Shown one piece after another: positions 24,379-33,407 of a DNA stretch of 64,000 nucleotides. Source of the DNA: Ruminococcaceae bacterium UBA2857 (GTDB lineage Bacteria; Bacillota; Clostridia; Oscillospirales; Acutalibacteraceae). The translations under genes and the position numbers were made by a program. The notes beneath the pieces are model-generated. The model saw only the letters and a program-made list of their open reading frames with translations. It was not told where the DNA came from and searched no databases. Numbering within the stretch: position 1 is the first letter of the stretch; each line of letters opens with the position of its first letter. The stretch is from contig DEFH01000057.1 in the NCBI GenBank assembly GCA_002350705.1, forward strand, positions 10,758 to 74,757, in the 5' to 3' direction.

Positions 24379-26993
24379 TTCAGTGCCGCAATCGCTGCCT
24401 CTATCATCGCTATCTTTTCAGTAAATTTGGCTGCATTGGCTCTTACCTCTGCCACCACTTTTTCCGGAGCTTTTGCCATAAAGCCCTGATTATTCAGCTT
24501 TTTCTCCTGGAATGTAAGATCTTTACGGGCTGTATCCAATTCTTTCTCAAGACGCTTGAGCTCCGCTTCCCTGTCAACCAATTCATCCATCGGAATATAC
24601 AGTTTCGCATCCGCTGTAACAACCGTTACTGCTCCCTCAATTGCAAAGCTTTCCGCAACATGAACTTCACTTGCTCCGGCAAGACGAATAAAGAATTTGC
24701 TTCCGTTTTCAAATGTCTCCGTATCTCCTGCCGCAATATAGATATTGGCCTTTTTAGAAGGCGGAACATTCATTTCCGCACGACGGTTACGCACTGCTTT
24801 GATAGCATCCATTATCATGCTCATCTGTTTGGCAGCTTCCGGATAATGATTGGCTTCACTATATTCGGGATATTTCTGTAGCATAATCGTTTCACCGTCA
24901 TGCGGTAGTGATTGCCATATTTCTTCTGTAATAAACGGCATAAACGGATGCAGGAGCTTCAAGGTCTCTGTCATTACCCACAGAAGCACCTGACGGGCAT
25001 TCCGAGCCGACTTGCCTTCCGACTGCAATCTTGCTTTTGTCAGTTCTATGTACCAGTCACACAGGCAGTCCCAGATAAAGTCATACAGTTTCTGTACAGC
25101 GATTCCCAATTCAAACTTTTCAAGATTATCCGTTACTTCTTTAATCACTGTATTCAGCGTGGATACAATCCATTTATCCTCAGCTGTCAGTTCTCCGGGA
25201 AGTTCATTCTTCACTTCATGGTCATCAATATTCATGTGAATGAATCGTGCCGCATTCCACAGCTTATTCGCAAAGTTACGGCTTGCTGTCATTTTTTCCT
25301 CAGAATAACGCATATCGTTGCCCGGAGCATTGCCTGTTACCAATGTCAGACGCAGGGCGTCTGCACCAAACTGATTAATGACTTCCAGCGGATCAATTCC
25401 GTTTCCGAGAGATTTACTCATCTTTCTGCCAAGAGAATCTCTTACAAGACCATGAATCAGTACCGTATCGAACGGTGCTTTTCCTGTATGCTCTATGCCG
25501 CTGAACATCATTCGCATTACCCAAAAAGGAATAATATCATAACCTGTTACCAACACGCTTGTCGGATAGAAATATTCCATTTCAGGCGTATTATCGGGCC
25601 AGCCCAATGTTGAAAACGGCCAAAGTGCCGAACTGAACCATGTATCCAGTGTGTCGGGATCCTGCCGCATTTTTTTGCCGCACTTCGGACAAACTGCTTC
25701 GTTTTCCTTTGTAACCACTGTTTCACCGCAGTCATCACAATAAAATGCGGGTATCTGATGTCCCCACCAAAGCTGTCGGGAAATACACCAGTCACGGATA
25801 TTTTCCAGCCAGTGAAAATAAGTTTTTTCAAAATGAGACGGTACAAACTGTGTTTCACCGTTTTTGACGGCATCAATCGCAGGCTGTGCCAACGGTTTCA
25901 TTTTAACAAACCACTGCTTTGACACTCTCGGCTCTACTGTCGTTGCACATCTGTAGCAGGTACCTACATTATGAGAATAATCCTCAATTTTTACCAGTGC
26001 TCCCTCTGCTTCCAGGTCTTTTACAATCGCTTTTCTTGCCTCATACCTGTCCATGCCGGCATACTGCGGATAGTCATCTGTAATTTTCGCATCATCTGTC
26101 ATGACGTTGATAACGGGCAGATTGTGTCTCAAACCAACTTCAAAGTCATTCGGATCATGAGCAGGGGTGATTTTTACTACACCCGTTCCGAAATCCATTT
26201 CAACATACTCATCCGCAACAATCGGAATTTCTCTGTGCACAATTGGCAAAATCAGTGTCTTGCCGACCATATCTTTATATCTTTCATCATTCGGATTTAC
26301 GGCAACCGCTGTATCACCCAGCAGTGTTTCCGGACGTGTAGTGGCAAGATTAATATAGCCCGTGCCGTCTTTCAGCGGATAACGCAGATGCCAGAAATGT
26401 CCTGCCTGTTCTTCATACTCTACTTCCGCATCGGAAATGGATGTCAGACATTTCGGACACCAGTTGATGATTCTCTCGCCACGATAAATCAAGCCTTTAT
26501 CATACAGGCGAACAAATACATTCTTCACTGCCTTATTACAGCCTTCATCCATCGTAAAGCGTTCTCTTTCCCAGTCTGCGGAAGAACCGATTTTACGGAG
26601 CTGTTTGACAATTCGTCCGCCATACTCAGCTTTCCATGCCCATGCACGTTTCAAAAAGCCGTCTCTGCCAATATCTTCTTTGGAAATTCCTTCTTTCCGC
26701 ATTGCCTCGACAATTTTCGCCTCTGTCGCAATAGAAGCATGGTCTGTACCCGGAAGCCATAATGCCGAATAGCCCTGCATTCTTTTGAAGCGAATCAGAA
26801 TATCCTGCAATGTATTGTCCAGTGCGTGTCCCATGTGGAGCTGTCCCGTGATATTCGGGGGCGGCATCATGATCGTATAAGGTTTCTTGTTTTTATCAAT
26901 TTCGGCATGAAAACAGCCGCTGTTTTCCCAGAACTTGTAGATTCTGTCTTCAAATTCACCGGGATTATAAGCCTTTGCAAGCTCTTTAGCCAT
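24375..26993 (-). CDS. valS: Valyl-tRNA synthetase
   Basis: An 872-residue class I tRNA synthetase charging tRNA-Val. The HIGH signature is HMGH in ITGQLHMGHAL near residue 50, KMSKS is in GRKMSKSLGN, the editing domain shows ATTRPETLLGDTAVAV, and a C-terminal coiled coil (about 800-872) binds tRNA. A zinc-like CDDC...CPKC pair lies in the central region. The start at MAKELAK follows GGGAGGA; an upstream in-frame start is rejected. No T-box leader is visible in the roughly 100 bp before the mntR terminator. Confidence 0.97.
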   Translation of the reverse strand: MAKELAKAYNPGEFEDRIYKFWENSGCFHAEIDKNKKPYTIMMPPPNITGQLHMGHALDNTLQDILIRFKRMQGYSALWLPGTDHASIATEAKIVEAMRKEGISKEDIGRDGFLKRAWAWKAEYGGRIVKQLRKIGSSADWERERFTMDEGCNKAVKNVFVRLYDKGLIYRGERIINWCPKCLTSISDAEVEYEEQAGHFWHLRYPLKDGTGYINLATTRPETLLGDTAVAVNPNDERYKDMVGKTLILPIVHREIPIVADEYVEMDFGTGVVKITPAHDPNDFEVGLRHNLPVINVMTDDAKITDDYPQYAGMDRYEARKAIVKDLEAEGALVKIEDYSHNVGTCYRCATTVEPRVSKQWFVKMKPLAQPAIDAVKNGETQFVPSHFEKTYFHWLENIRDWCISRQLWWGHQIPAFYCDDCGETVVTKENEAVCPKCGKKMRQDPDTLDTWFSSALWPFSTLGWPDNTPEMEYFYPTSVLVTGYDIIPFWVMRMMFSGIEHTGKAPFDTVLIHGLVRDSLGRKMSKSLGNGIDPLEVINQFGADALRLTLVTGNAPGNDMRYSEEKMTASRNFANKLWNAARFIHMNIDDHEVKNELPGELTAEDKWIVSTLNTVIKEVTDNLEKFELGIAVQKLYDFIWDCLCDWYIELTKARLQSEGKSARNARQVLLWVMTETLKLLHPFMPFITEEIWQSLPHDGETIMLQKYPEYSEANHYPEAAKQMSMIMDAIKAVRNRRAEMNVPPSKKANIYIAAGDTETFENGSKFFIRLAGASEVHVAESFAIEGAVTVVTADAKLYIPMDELVDREAELKRLEKELDTARKDLTFQEKKLNNQGFMAKAPEKVVAEVRANAAKFTEKIAMIEAAIAALK

Positions 26994-27093
26994 AGAAAAA
27001 TCCTCCCAATTCAATAATTGTCTACAGGGTTCTATTATCCCACTAAAAACGAATTTTGTCAACTTCCAATCTGATTTTTTGCTTAAAAAAGAA

Positions 27094-27131
27094 AAATCCC
27101 GAAACGCCGTTCAAACAGAATTTCGGGATTT
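27094..27131 (-). terminator. Terminator of the DtxR/MntR-family gene
   Basis: AAATCCCGAAA stem and its complement, followed on the minus strand by TTTTCTTTTTT. Confidence 0.85.
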
Positions 27132-27139
27132 GTGACATT

Positions 27140-27526
27140 TCAATCGTTTTCCATTTTTCTGATGTGGTCGCACAGAGCCTGGAACGTTTCCGGACTTAAA
27201 TCATGCTCGATCAAACACGCATCTTTCTGGGCAATCTCTGCATTCACTCCCAAACTTACAAAAAAATGCGTCAGCATTTTATGACGTTCATAAGTCCTGC
27301 TTGCAATCGCCATGCCTGTTTCTGTCAGTGTAATCAGATTATCCTCGTCCATTGTGATATAACCACGCTCTTTCAGCCGTTTGGTGGTATAGGTGACACT
27401 CGGCTTTGTCACTCCCAGAAAATAGGCTACATCTATCGAACGTACCGTTCCTCTGCGTTCCTTGACAATCAGCATTGCTTCCAGATAATCTTCCATTGTT
27501 TTTTCTGTGTTTTTTTCCTGGTTCAT
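27140..27526 (-). CDS. DtxR/MntR-family metal-dependent transcription regulator
   Basis: A 128-residue winged-helix regulator of the DtxR family, which represses metal-uptake genes when Mn(II) or Fe(II) is bound. The N-terminal MEDYLEAML helix, the VRSIDVAYFLGVTKPSVTYTTKRLKERGYI helix-turn-helix, the wing (LITLTETG) and the dimerisation domain with YERHKML...DACLIEHDLS are present; the His/Glu/Asp metal-ligand pattern appears conserved. It lacks the SH3-like domain, as MntR does, and is slightly short. The ribosome-binding site (GGAGG) is unusually far, about 13 bases. It is downstream of pflA but separated by a terminator. Confidence 0.85.
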   Translation of the reverse strand: MNQEKNTEKTMEDYLEAMLIVKERRGTVRSIDVAYFLGVTKPSVTYTTKRLKERGYITMDEDNLITLTETGMAIASRTYERHKMLTHFFVSLGVNAEIAQKDACLIEHDLSPETFQALCDHIRKMEND

Positions 27527-27606
27527 AAATAAATACTTTCCTCCAAATGAATATTTATTTTTATATTAACATACACTGCTTCAAAAATCAAGCTATTTGT
27601 TTCACC

Positions 27607-27653
27607 AAAAAACGGAACAGTTTGCCCCTGAAAAGACATTCTGTTCCGTTTTG
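27607..27653 (-). terminator. Terminator of the pflBA operon
   Basis: AAAACGGAACAG stem and its complement with a 20-base loop, followed on the minus strand by a T run. Confidence 0.8.
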
Positions 27654-27662
27654 TTTTCCCTG

Positions 27663-28403
27663 TTATTTTCCGTGAAGCAAACAATTTTCCGCCTGCTTTA
27701 TCTGCTCCGCTGTTGGAACCGGTACACCCTCCAACGGATACGAAAGTCCTGCATTTTTCCACTTCTTCACACCAAAGGTATGATATGGCAGAATTTCTGT
27801 TTTCTCCACTGTCTTTAAGCCTGCTATAAAATCATGCATTGCTTGCAGTGACTCTGCACTATCCGTCAAATCCGGCACAAGCACGTGCCGGATCCACATT
27901 TTTTTATAATTATCCGAAAGCCACCGAGCCATCTTTAGAATATTTTCATTGTCAAAACCTGTCAGAGTTCTGTGTCTGGCAGAATCCCACTCTTTTAAAT
28001 CCAGTATCACTAAATCTGTCACCTGCATGAGTGCCTTGAACTTTTTCAGATAGTCCGGTTCCGTTGTGAATGGCTGGCCTGCGGTATCAAGAGCTGTATG
28101 AATTCCATTTTGTTTGGCAATGGCAAAAAACTCCGTAACAAACTCCATCTGCAAAAGCGGTTCGCCTCCGCTCACTGTAATTCCGCCATGATTACGCCAA
28201 TACGTTTTATAACGCTTTACATGGTCATACAGCTTTTCGGCTGTCCATTCTTCACCGCCTGTCAATGCCCATGTTTCAGGGTTATGACAGAACTTGCAAC
28301 GCATTTTACAGCCCTGCAAAAATACGACAAATCTCACACCCGGTCCGTCTACCAATCCAAAAGTCTCCAGTGCATTGACATAACCTACTGTCTGTTTTGC
28401 CAT
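27663..28403 (-). CDS. pflA: Pyruvate formate-lyase activating enzyme
   Basis: A 246-residue radical SAM enzyme that installs the glycyl radical in PflB. The cluster motif CKMRCKFC is near residue 35, preceded by ETFGLVDGPGVRFVVFLQG, which is diagnostic for PflA; GGITVSGGEPLLQ is the SAM-binding segment. The start at MAKQTVG is favoured by alignment with known activases, although an ATG six codons earlier inside the pflB end cannot be excluded; the ribosome-binding site is weak (AAAGAA) and translation is probably coupled to pflB, four bases upstream. Confidence 0.95.
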   Translation of the reverse strand: MAKQTVGYVNALETFGLVDGPGVRFVVFLQGCKMRCKFCHNPETWALTGGEEWTAEKLYDHVKRYKTYWRNHGGITVSGGEPLLQMEFVTEFFAIAKQNGIHTALDTAGQPFTTEPDYLKKFKALMQVTDLVILDLKEWDSARHRTLTGFDNENILKMARWLSDNYKKMWIRHVLVPDLTDSAESLQAMHDFIAGLKTVEKTEILPYHTFGVKKWKNAGLSYPLEGVPVPTAEQIKQAENCLLHGK

Positions 28404-28407
28404 TACA

Positions 28408-30669
28408 TCACATTCTTTCATGACAAGTACGGGAAATCACATCCATCTGCTGTTCCCTTGTCAGGTCAATGAACTTGACTGCATAGCCTGATACTCGTAT
28501 TGTGAAATTAGCATACTCTTCTTTCTCGGGATGCTCCATTGCATCAATCAGCTTATCTGTACCGAATACATTTACATTCAGATGATGTGCTCCCTGGTCA
28601 AAATAACCATCCATTACCTGTACTAAATTATTGATTCTCTCCTGTTCCTCGTGACCAAGTGCATCGGGATGAATCGTCTGGGTATTGGAAATACCATCCA
28701 GTGCCCAGTGATACGGCAACTTTGCTACCGAATTCAACGATGCAAGCAAACCGTTTTTCTCTGCACCGTAACTGGGATTTGCTCCCGGTGAAAGCGGTGC
28801 TCCTGCTCGTCTGCCGTCCGGCATATTGGACGTTGCCTTTCCATATACCACATTTGATGTAATTGTCAGGATAGATGTTGTCGGTTCGGAATTTCTGTAA
28901 GTGTGATGTTTCTTGATTTTCTCAAGGAACGTTTTTAACAGCCACAATGCTATATCATCCGCACGGTCATCATCATTGCCGTAACGGGGGAAATCTCCTG
29001 TCGTGGAGAAATCCACTGTAATGCCTGCATCATCTCTGATCGGTTTGACTGTCGCATATTTTATGGCACTCAGTGAATCCACTACATGAGAGAACCCTGC
29101 AATACCCGTTGCAAAAGTACGCCTGACATTGGTATCTATCAAAGCCATTTCTGCGGCTTCATAATAATATTTATCATGCATATACTGAATCAGATTCAGT
29201 GTGTTCACATACAGTCCTGCCAACCAGTCCATCATGACCTCATATTTCTGAATCACTTCATGATAATCCAGAATTTCACTCTTGATCGCTCCGAAAGACG
29301 GTGCTACCTGTTCCCGTGTTTTGGCATCTACGCCGCCGTTGATTGCATACAGCAGGCATTTTGCCAGATTGGCTCTTGCTCCGAAAAACTGCATTTCTTT
29401 ACCCGTCTGTGTAGCGGACACACAGCAGCATATGGAATAATCATCACCCCATACCGGTTTCATGACATCATCATTTTCATACTGTACAGAACTGGTATTA
29501 ATGGAAATTTTCGCTGCATATTTCTTGAAGTTTTCGGGAAGAGCCGATGAATACAATACCGTCAGGTTCGGTTCGGGAGACGGGCCCATATTTTCCAGTG
29601 TGTGAAGGAAACGGAAATCATTTTTTGTTACCATTGATCTGCCGTCTACGCCAATACCTGCCACTTCCAGCGTTGCCCATACAGGATCGCCCGAAAAAAG
29701 CTCATTATATGACGGAATTCTCGCAAACTTCACCATTCTGCATTTCATTACAAAGTGGTCAATCAATTCCTGTGCCTCTTTTTCTGTGATAACTCCGTTA
29801 TCGAGGTCTCTCTGGATATAAATATCCAAAAATGTAGACACTCTGCCGACACTCATTGCCGCACCGTTCTGTGTCTTGATGGCCGCAAGATAACCGAAAT
29901 ACAGCCATTGTACCGCTTCTCTCGCATTCATCGCAGGCTGTGAAATATCGTAGCCATAGATTTTTGCCATTTCTTTCATGCCGTTCAAAGCTCTGATTTG
30001 TTTGGCAATTTCCTCTCTCAGACGAATGACATCATCTGTCATTGTGCCGTCACCGCAGTTGGCAAAATCCTGCTTTTTCTCCTCTATCAGATAGTCAATG
30101 CCGTACAGTGCCACACGTCTGTAATCTCCCACAATTCTGCCTCGTCCATAGGTATCCGGCAGACCGGTAATGATTTTATTATGCCTGACTTTTTTCATTT
30201 CGGGGGTATAGGCATCAAACACTCCCTGATTATGTGTTGTCACATATTCAGTAAATATCTTGTGAATTTCGGGATCGGGAGTATAGCCGTTTGACAAGCA
30301 CGCCTGTTCTGCCATTTTAATGCCGCCGAACGGCATAAACGCTCTTTTCAACGGCAAATCTGTCTGCAAACCAACAATTTTTTCCAATTCAGGAGCATCT
30401 TCGATAATATATCCCGCACCGTAAGCAGTCAGACCGGAAACAATTTTCGTTTCCATGTCCAGTATACCGCCCTTGGCTCTTTCTGCCTTCTGGTATCTCT
30501 GCACCATATCCCAAAGCTTATTGGTAGCCTCTGTTGCATCTTCCAGAAAAGACTCGTCTCCGTCATACGGGCGATAATTTTTCTGTATAAAATCTCTCAC
30601 GTTTACTTCTTTTTTCCAGATTCGTCCCTCAAAGCCATTCCATGCCTGTTTATTTTCCATATTCATCAT
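28408..30669 (-). CDS. pflB: Pyruvate formate-lyase
   Basis: A 753-residue glycyl radical enzyme converting pyruvate and CoA to acetyl-CoA and formate under anaerobic conditions. The catalytic cysteine pair is Cys415-Cys416 in SICCCVSAT, and the radical is carried by Gly728 in RVSGYAV. The extra preceding Cys414 is a small departure from the usual pair. Length and both motifs are normal, so it is a true PFL rather than a diol dehydratase homologue. The ATG is chosen because GAGAGGGG lies 11 bases upstream. The promoter overlaps a Rex-like site. Confidence 0.97.
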   Translation of the reverse strand: MMNMENKQAWNGFEGRIWKKEVNVRDFIQKNYRPYDGDESFLEDATEATNKLWDMVQRYQKAERAKGGILDMETKIVSGLTAYGAGYIIEDAPELEKIVGLQTDLPLKRAFMPFGGIKMAEQACLSNGYTPDPEIHKIFTEYVTTHNQGVFDAYTPEMKKVRHNKIITGLPDTYGRGRIVGDYRRVALYGIDYLIEEKKQDFANCGDGTMTDDVIRLREEIAKQIRALNGMKEMAKIYGYDISQPAMNAREAVQWLYFGYLAAIKTQNGAAMSVGRVSTFLDIYIQRDLDNGVITEKEAQELIDHFVMKCRMVKFARIPSYNELFSGDPVWATLEVAGIGVDGRSMVTKNDFRFLHTLENMGPSPEPNLTVLYSSALPENFKKYAAKISINTSSVQYENDDVMKPVWGDDYSICCCVSATQTGKEMQFFGARANLAKCLLYAINGGVDAKTREQVAPSFGAIKSEILDYHEVIQKYEVMMDWLAGLYVNTLNLIQYMHDKYYYEAAEMALIDTNVRRTFATGIAGFSHVVDSLSAIKYATVKPIRDDAGITVDFSTTGDFPRYGNDDDRADDIALWLLKTFLEKIKKHHTYRNSEPTTSILTITSNVVYGKATSNMPDGRRAGAPLSPGANPSYGAEKNGLLASLNSVAKLPYHWALDGISNTQTIHPDALGHEEQERINNLVQVMDGYFDQGAHHLNVNVFGTDKLIDAMEHPEKEEYANFTIRVSGYAVKFIDLTREQQMDVISRTCHERM

Positions 30670-30708
30670 AATGATACAAACCCCTCTCATGAATCTGTTT
30701 ATAGATTA

Positions 30709-30737
30709 AATATATAGCCCTCAGAGAAATTTGTCAA
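30709..30737 (-). promoter_or_regulatory. pflB promoter
   Basis: Minus-strand TTGACA (30732-30737), 17-bp spacer, TATATT (30709-30714). Confidence 0.8.
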
Positions 30738-30748
30738 CCGTTTCACAG
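30731..30748 (-). promoter_or_regulatory. Rex-like operator overlapping the pflB -35 box
   Basis: CTGTGAAACGGTTGACAA on the minus strand matches the Gram-positive Rex consensus (TTGTGAA-N4-TTCACAA) in 12 of 14 half-site positions. Its 3' half contains the -35 hexamer, as at adhE (there the 5' half does). Confidence 0.5.
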
Positions 30749-30749
30749 G

Positions 30750-30764
30750 GATTCTCAAAGAATC
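30750..30764. promoter_or_regulatory. Inverted repeat upstream of the pflB -35 box
   Basis: GATTCT-CAA-AGAATC, a perfect 6-bp inverted repeat 12 bp upstream of the -35 box. It could be an operator for an unknown regulator; no family is suggested. Confidence 0.35.
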
Positions 30765-30959
30765 GTTCTAATTAACAAAAAATAGTAATAATTCTCATTT
30801 CATATAGACAATTTAACAACGCATTTTCTCCCAAAAACACAATATATTGTGTTCAAACAAACTTCAACTACTTTCTATGGTATACAGAAAGTCGCATCAT
30901 TTGAATCATTATCTTTTCTTAAAAATCATTCTTTTATCATAAATAATAGAAGGAATGAT

Positions 30960-30988
30960 TTGACATTTTTATCATTATCTGATAAAAT
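30960..30988 (+). promoter_or_regulatory. Promoter of the DEAD-box helicase gene
   Basis: TTGACA (30960-30965), 17-bp spacer, TAAAAT (30983-30988). The leader is about 40 bases, too short for a long cold-shock-type leader. Confidence 0.75.
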
Positions 30989-31034
30989 TATAAGGTTATA
31001 TAAAAAGGATTTTTTTGAAAGAAAGAGGCAAAAA

Positions 31035-32762
31035 ATGGATATTATTACCAGTTTTCAGGAGCTCGCTCTCCAACCGAAATTACAGCGTGCCATTGAGGAA
31101 ATGGGATTTGAAACCCCTACTGAAATTCAGGCTCAGGCGATTCCACTCATTCGCAACGGGGCAGATGTCATTGGCCGTTCTCAGACCGGCACCGGCAAAA
31201 CAATGGCTTTTGCTATCCCTGCCGTTGAAAAAATTGATACCGGCCATGAAAGACATTCCGTACAAGTCTTGATTATGTGTCCCACAAGAGAACTCGCTCT
31301 TCAGTGCAGTGAGGAAATCAAGCGTCTTACCAAGTATTCCGGTGGTATACATCCCGTTGAAGTATATGGCGGTGCCGCTATGGACAGGCAAATTGCCCGT
31401 CTGAAACGTGCCAATATTGTTATCGGTACACCCGGGCGTATTATGGATCACATGAGAAGAAGAACTCTCCGGCTTGACAATGTGAAATTAGTCGTTCTCG
31501 ATGAAGCGGATGAAATGTTAAGCATGGGCTTCAAAGAAGATATGGAAACCATTCTCCGTGAAACTCCCTCTGACCGTCAGACTGTACTGTTTTCCGCAAC
31601 CATGCCCCCCTCTATTATGGCGATTACAGAAGAATTCCAAACAAATCCTCAGCTTGTGCAAATCAACAAAAAACAAGTTACGGTTGACAATATCGTACAG
31701 CATTATGTTGATGTCCCTATGGGCAGAAAAACAGATGCTCTCAAATTAATGCTGCATTATTACAAGCCGTCATTGGCTATGATATTTTGCAACACTAAAA
31801 AAATGGTGGATGAGCTTTCCGAAGATTTACGCAAAAGCGGCTTTAATGCGGAAGCTCTGCACGGTGACTTGAAACAGTCTCAGCGTTCCACTGTTATGGA
31901 TAAATTTCGTTACGGTTCCACCAACATCCTTGTGGCAACAGATGTGGCTGCCAGAGGCATTGATGTCAATGATGTGGAAATTGTTTTTAATTATGATATT
32001 CCCCAAAACAACGAATATTATGTTCATCGTATCGGCAGAACAGGACGTATCGGAAAAAAAGGTACTTCCATTACCGTTTGCAGCGGCAGAAAGCAAGTCA
32101 TTGCCATGAAAGAAATTGCCCGTACCCTTAAATCAACCGTGACGGAAATTGATGTCCCCACCAATGCGGATATTCATTCCCGTATCAATGAAGCCAATGC
32201 TCAGACCGTTGAAAATGCCCTGCATGGTGAAATCGGACAGCAATATATCAATATGGTCAATACTTTACTGGAAAACGGTCACTCTCTGTTTGATATTGCC
32301 GCTGCCGCTTTGCAAATGCACTTTTCAGAAGATGAAACCAATATCTCGGATATTGTCAAAGAACGTAAGCAATACAAAGGCTCTGACGGTAAATTCAGTA
32401 AAATTGTCCTTGACATCGGCAGGGCAAGCCGGGTTGCTCCCAATCATCTGGTAGCTTCCATCACCGAAAGAAGTATGCTGCACGGCTCTGACATCGGCAA
32501 AATTGAAATTTACGACGATTATTCCGTTGTTGCAGTACCGTCCAATTCTGCTGATGAAGTGATTGATATGATGTATGGTGCAAAAGTTTGCGGAAAACCT
32601 GTCAAAATCCGCCTTTACGAAGAAAAACAAAATCGTTCTGCAAGACGTGCCGGTTCTTCCAAAAACTCCCATGCTCCCAAAAATCTCCCCCGAAATATCA
32701 ACAAAAAAGCTGTCTCCAAGAAAACCTCCCCCCACCCCCGTCACTCCAAACGGCAGGGCTGA
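31035..32762 (+). CDS. DEAD-box RNA helicase (CsdA/DbpA-like)
   Basis: A 575-residue ATP-dependent RNA helicase. Two RecA-like domains carry the Q motif (FETPTEIQAQAI), motif I SQTGTGKT (Lys55), motif II VLDEADEM, motif III FSAT, and HRIGRTGR. The C-terminus contains a DbpA/CsdA-type RNA-binding domain (about 470-545, HGSDIGKIEIYDDYSVVAVP) and a basic, Lys/Arg/Ser/Pro-rich tail. It probably acts in ribosome assembly or RNA turnover at low temperature. The start at MDIITSF follows GAGG; an upstream in-frame extension is not supported. A lipoprotein gene follows 41 bp later. Confidence 0.92.
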   Translation: MDIITSFQELALQPKLQRAIEEMGFETPTEIQAQAIPLIRNGADVIGRSQTGTGKTMAFAIPAVEKIDTGHERHSVQVLIMCPTRELALQCSEEIKRLTKYSGGIHPVEVYGGAAMDRQIARLKRANIVIGTPGRIMDHMRRRTLRLDNVKLVVLDEADEMLSMGFKEDMETILRETPSDRQTVLFSATMPPSIMAITEEFQTNPQLVQINKKQVTVDNIVQHYVDVPMGRKTDALKLMLHYYKPSLAMIFCNTKKMVDELSEDLRKSGFNAEALHGDLKQSQRSTVMDKFRYGSTNILVATDVAARGIDVNDVEIVFNYDIPQNNEYYVHRIGRTGRIGKKGTSITVCSGRKQVIAMKEIARTLKSTVTEIDVPTNADIHSRINEANAQTVENALHGEIGQQYINMVNTLLENGHSLFDIAAAALQMHFSEDETNISDIVKERKQYKGSDGKFSKIVLDIGRASRVAPNHLVASITERSMLHGSDIGKIEIYDDYSVVAVPSNSADEVIDMMYGAKVCGKPVKIRLYEEKQNRSARRAGSSKNSHAPKNLPRNINKKAVSKKTSPHPRHSKRQG

Positions 32763-32803
32763 ACAATGCATAATTATTCCATATCAGAAATCGGTGATAG
32801 CAT

Positions 32804-33364
32804 TTGAAAAAATTATTTTTTATTCTTGCTGTATTCATGATGCTTTCAGGATGCGGCACGGCTCCGGCGGAAAGCTCTGCGGAACCATCAGAAATGTCGG
32901 AAATCAATGTTGTTTCAAAAGAAGAAACATCATTCGTTGCCTTCCCGAAAGGTATTTCGACATATTCCAAAAACAAACTCCAATACACTGACGGTACCAT
33001 TTCCGTTATCTTTACAGATGAATTCTACATATCCAATGAGGACTACAAGCCAAAAAACGGTGTCTATTTACAGAATACGGACGGTACCGCTACTCTCTTG
33101 ATTGAAACTGTCGAAGACAATCCCGTTACCAATGAAGAAATGCTTGCATATCTCTATGAAACTTATCCCTACAGCGAAATATCTGCATTGGAAAACAATG
33201 ATATTGTAAGCTGGTACATCGTCACCGACAAAGCAGGAAACAATATCATCACTTTTCAGCGAATTCAGACTACCGGAAGCGGTTACAGGCAGATTTGCCT
33301 TAACTGCCGTCAAGCTGACAAGGACAAATATCAGAAAATTTTTAATGCCATCTCTTTTTCATAA
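32804..33364 (+). CDS. Small lipoprotein of unknown function
   Basis: A 186-residue predicted lipoprotein. A signal peptide with lipobox LSGC (Cys17) is followed by a Ser/Glu-rich spacer and then a domain of about 140 residues rich in beta strands with no recognised motif. The start appears to be TTG, preceded by GGTGAT at five bases; no ATG is suitable. It is downstream of the helicase gene and ends at a bidirectional terminator. Function unknown. Confidence 0.7.
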   Translation: MKKLFFILAVFMMLSGCGTAPAESSAEPSEMSEINVVSKEETSFVAFPKGISTYSKNKLQYTDGTISVIFTDEFYISNEDYKPKNGVYLQNTDGTATLLIETVEDNPVTNEEMLAYLYETYPYSEISALENNDIVSWYIVTDKAGNNIITFQRIQTTGSGYRQICLNCRQADKDKYQKIFNAISFS

Positions 33365-33367
33365 AAT

Positions 33368-33399
33368 CAGCTCCACTGACACAATGATCAGTGGAGCTG
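33368..33399. terminator. Bidirectional terminator between the lipoprotein gene and gpsA
   Basis: Perfect 12-bp stem CAGCTCCACTGA with an 8-base loop between convergent genes. Confidence 0.85.
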
Positions 33400-33407
33400 T
33401 TATTCTA

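Larger units (their letters stand above)
30670..31034. other. Divergent intergenic region between pflB and the DEAD-box helicase
   Basis: About 365 bp of AT-rich DNA holding two opposed promoters, a Rex-like site and a short inverted repeat near pflB. The middle part (about 30780-30950) holds no recognisable gene. Confidence 0.75.

Noticed and set aside
26994..27093. T-box leader upstream of valS
   Set aside because: Only about 100 bp separate valS from the upstream terminator, and no T-box sequence or specifier arm was visible.
27540..27570. AT-rich imperfect palindrome as a MntR box
   Set aside because: The sequence is nearly all A/T and shows no convincing match to known MntR operators.
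30849..31034. N-terminal extension of the DEAD-box helicase
   Set aside because: It would span the promoter and lacks a ribosome-binding site; the ATG after GAGG at 31035 gives the normal family start.
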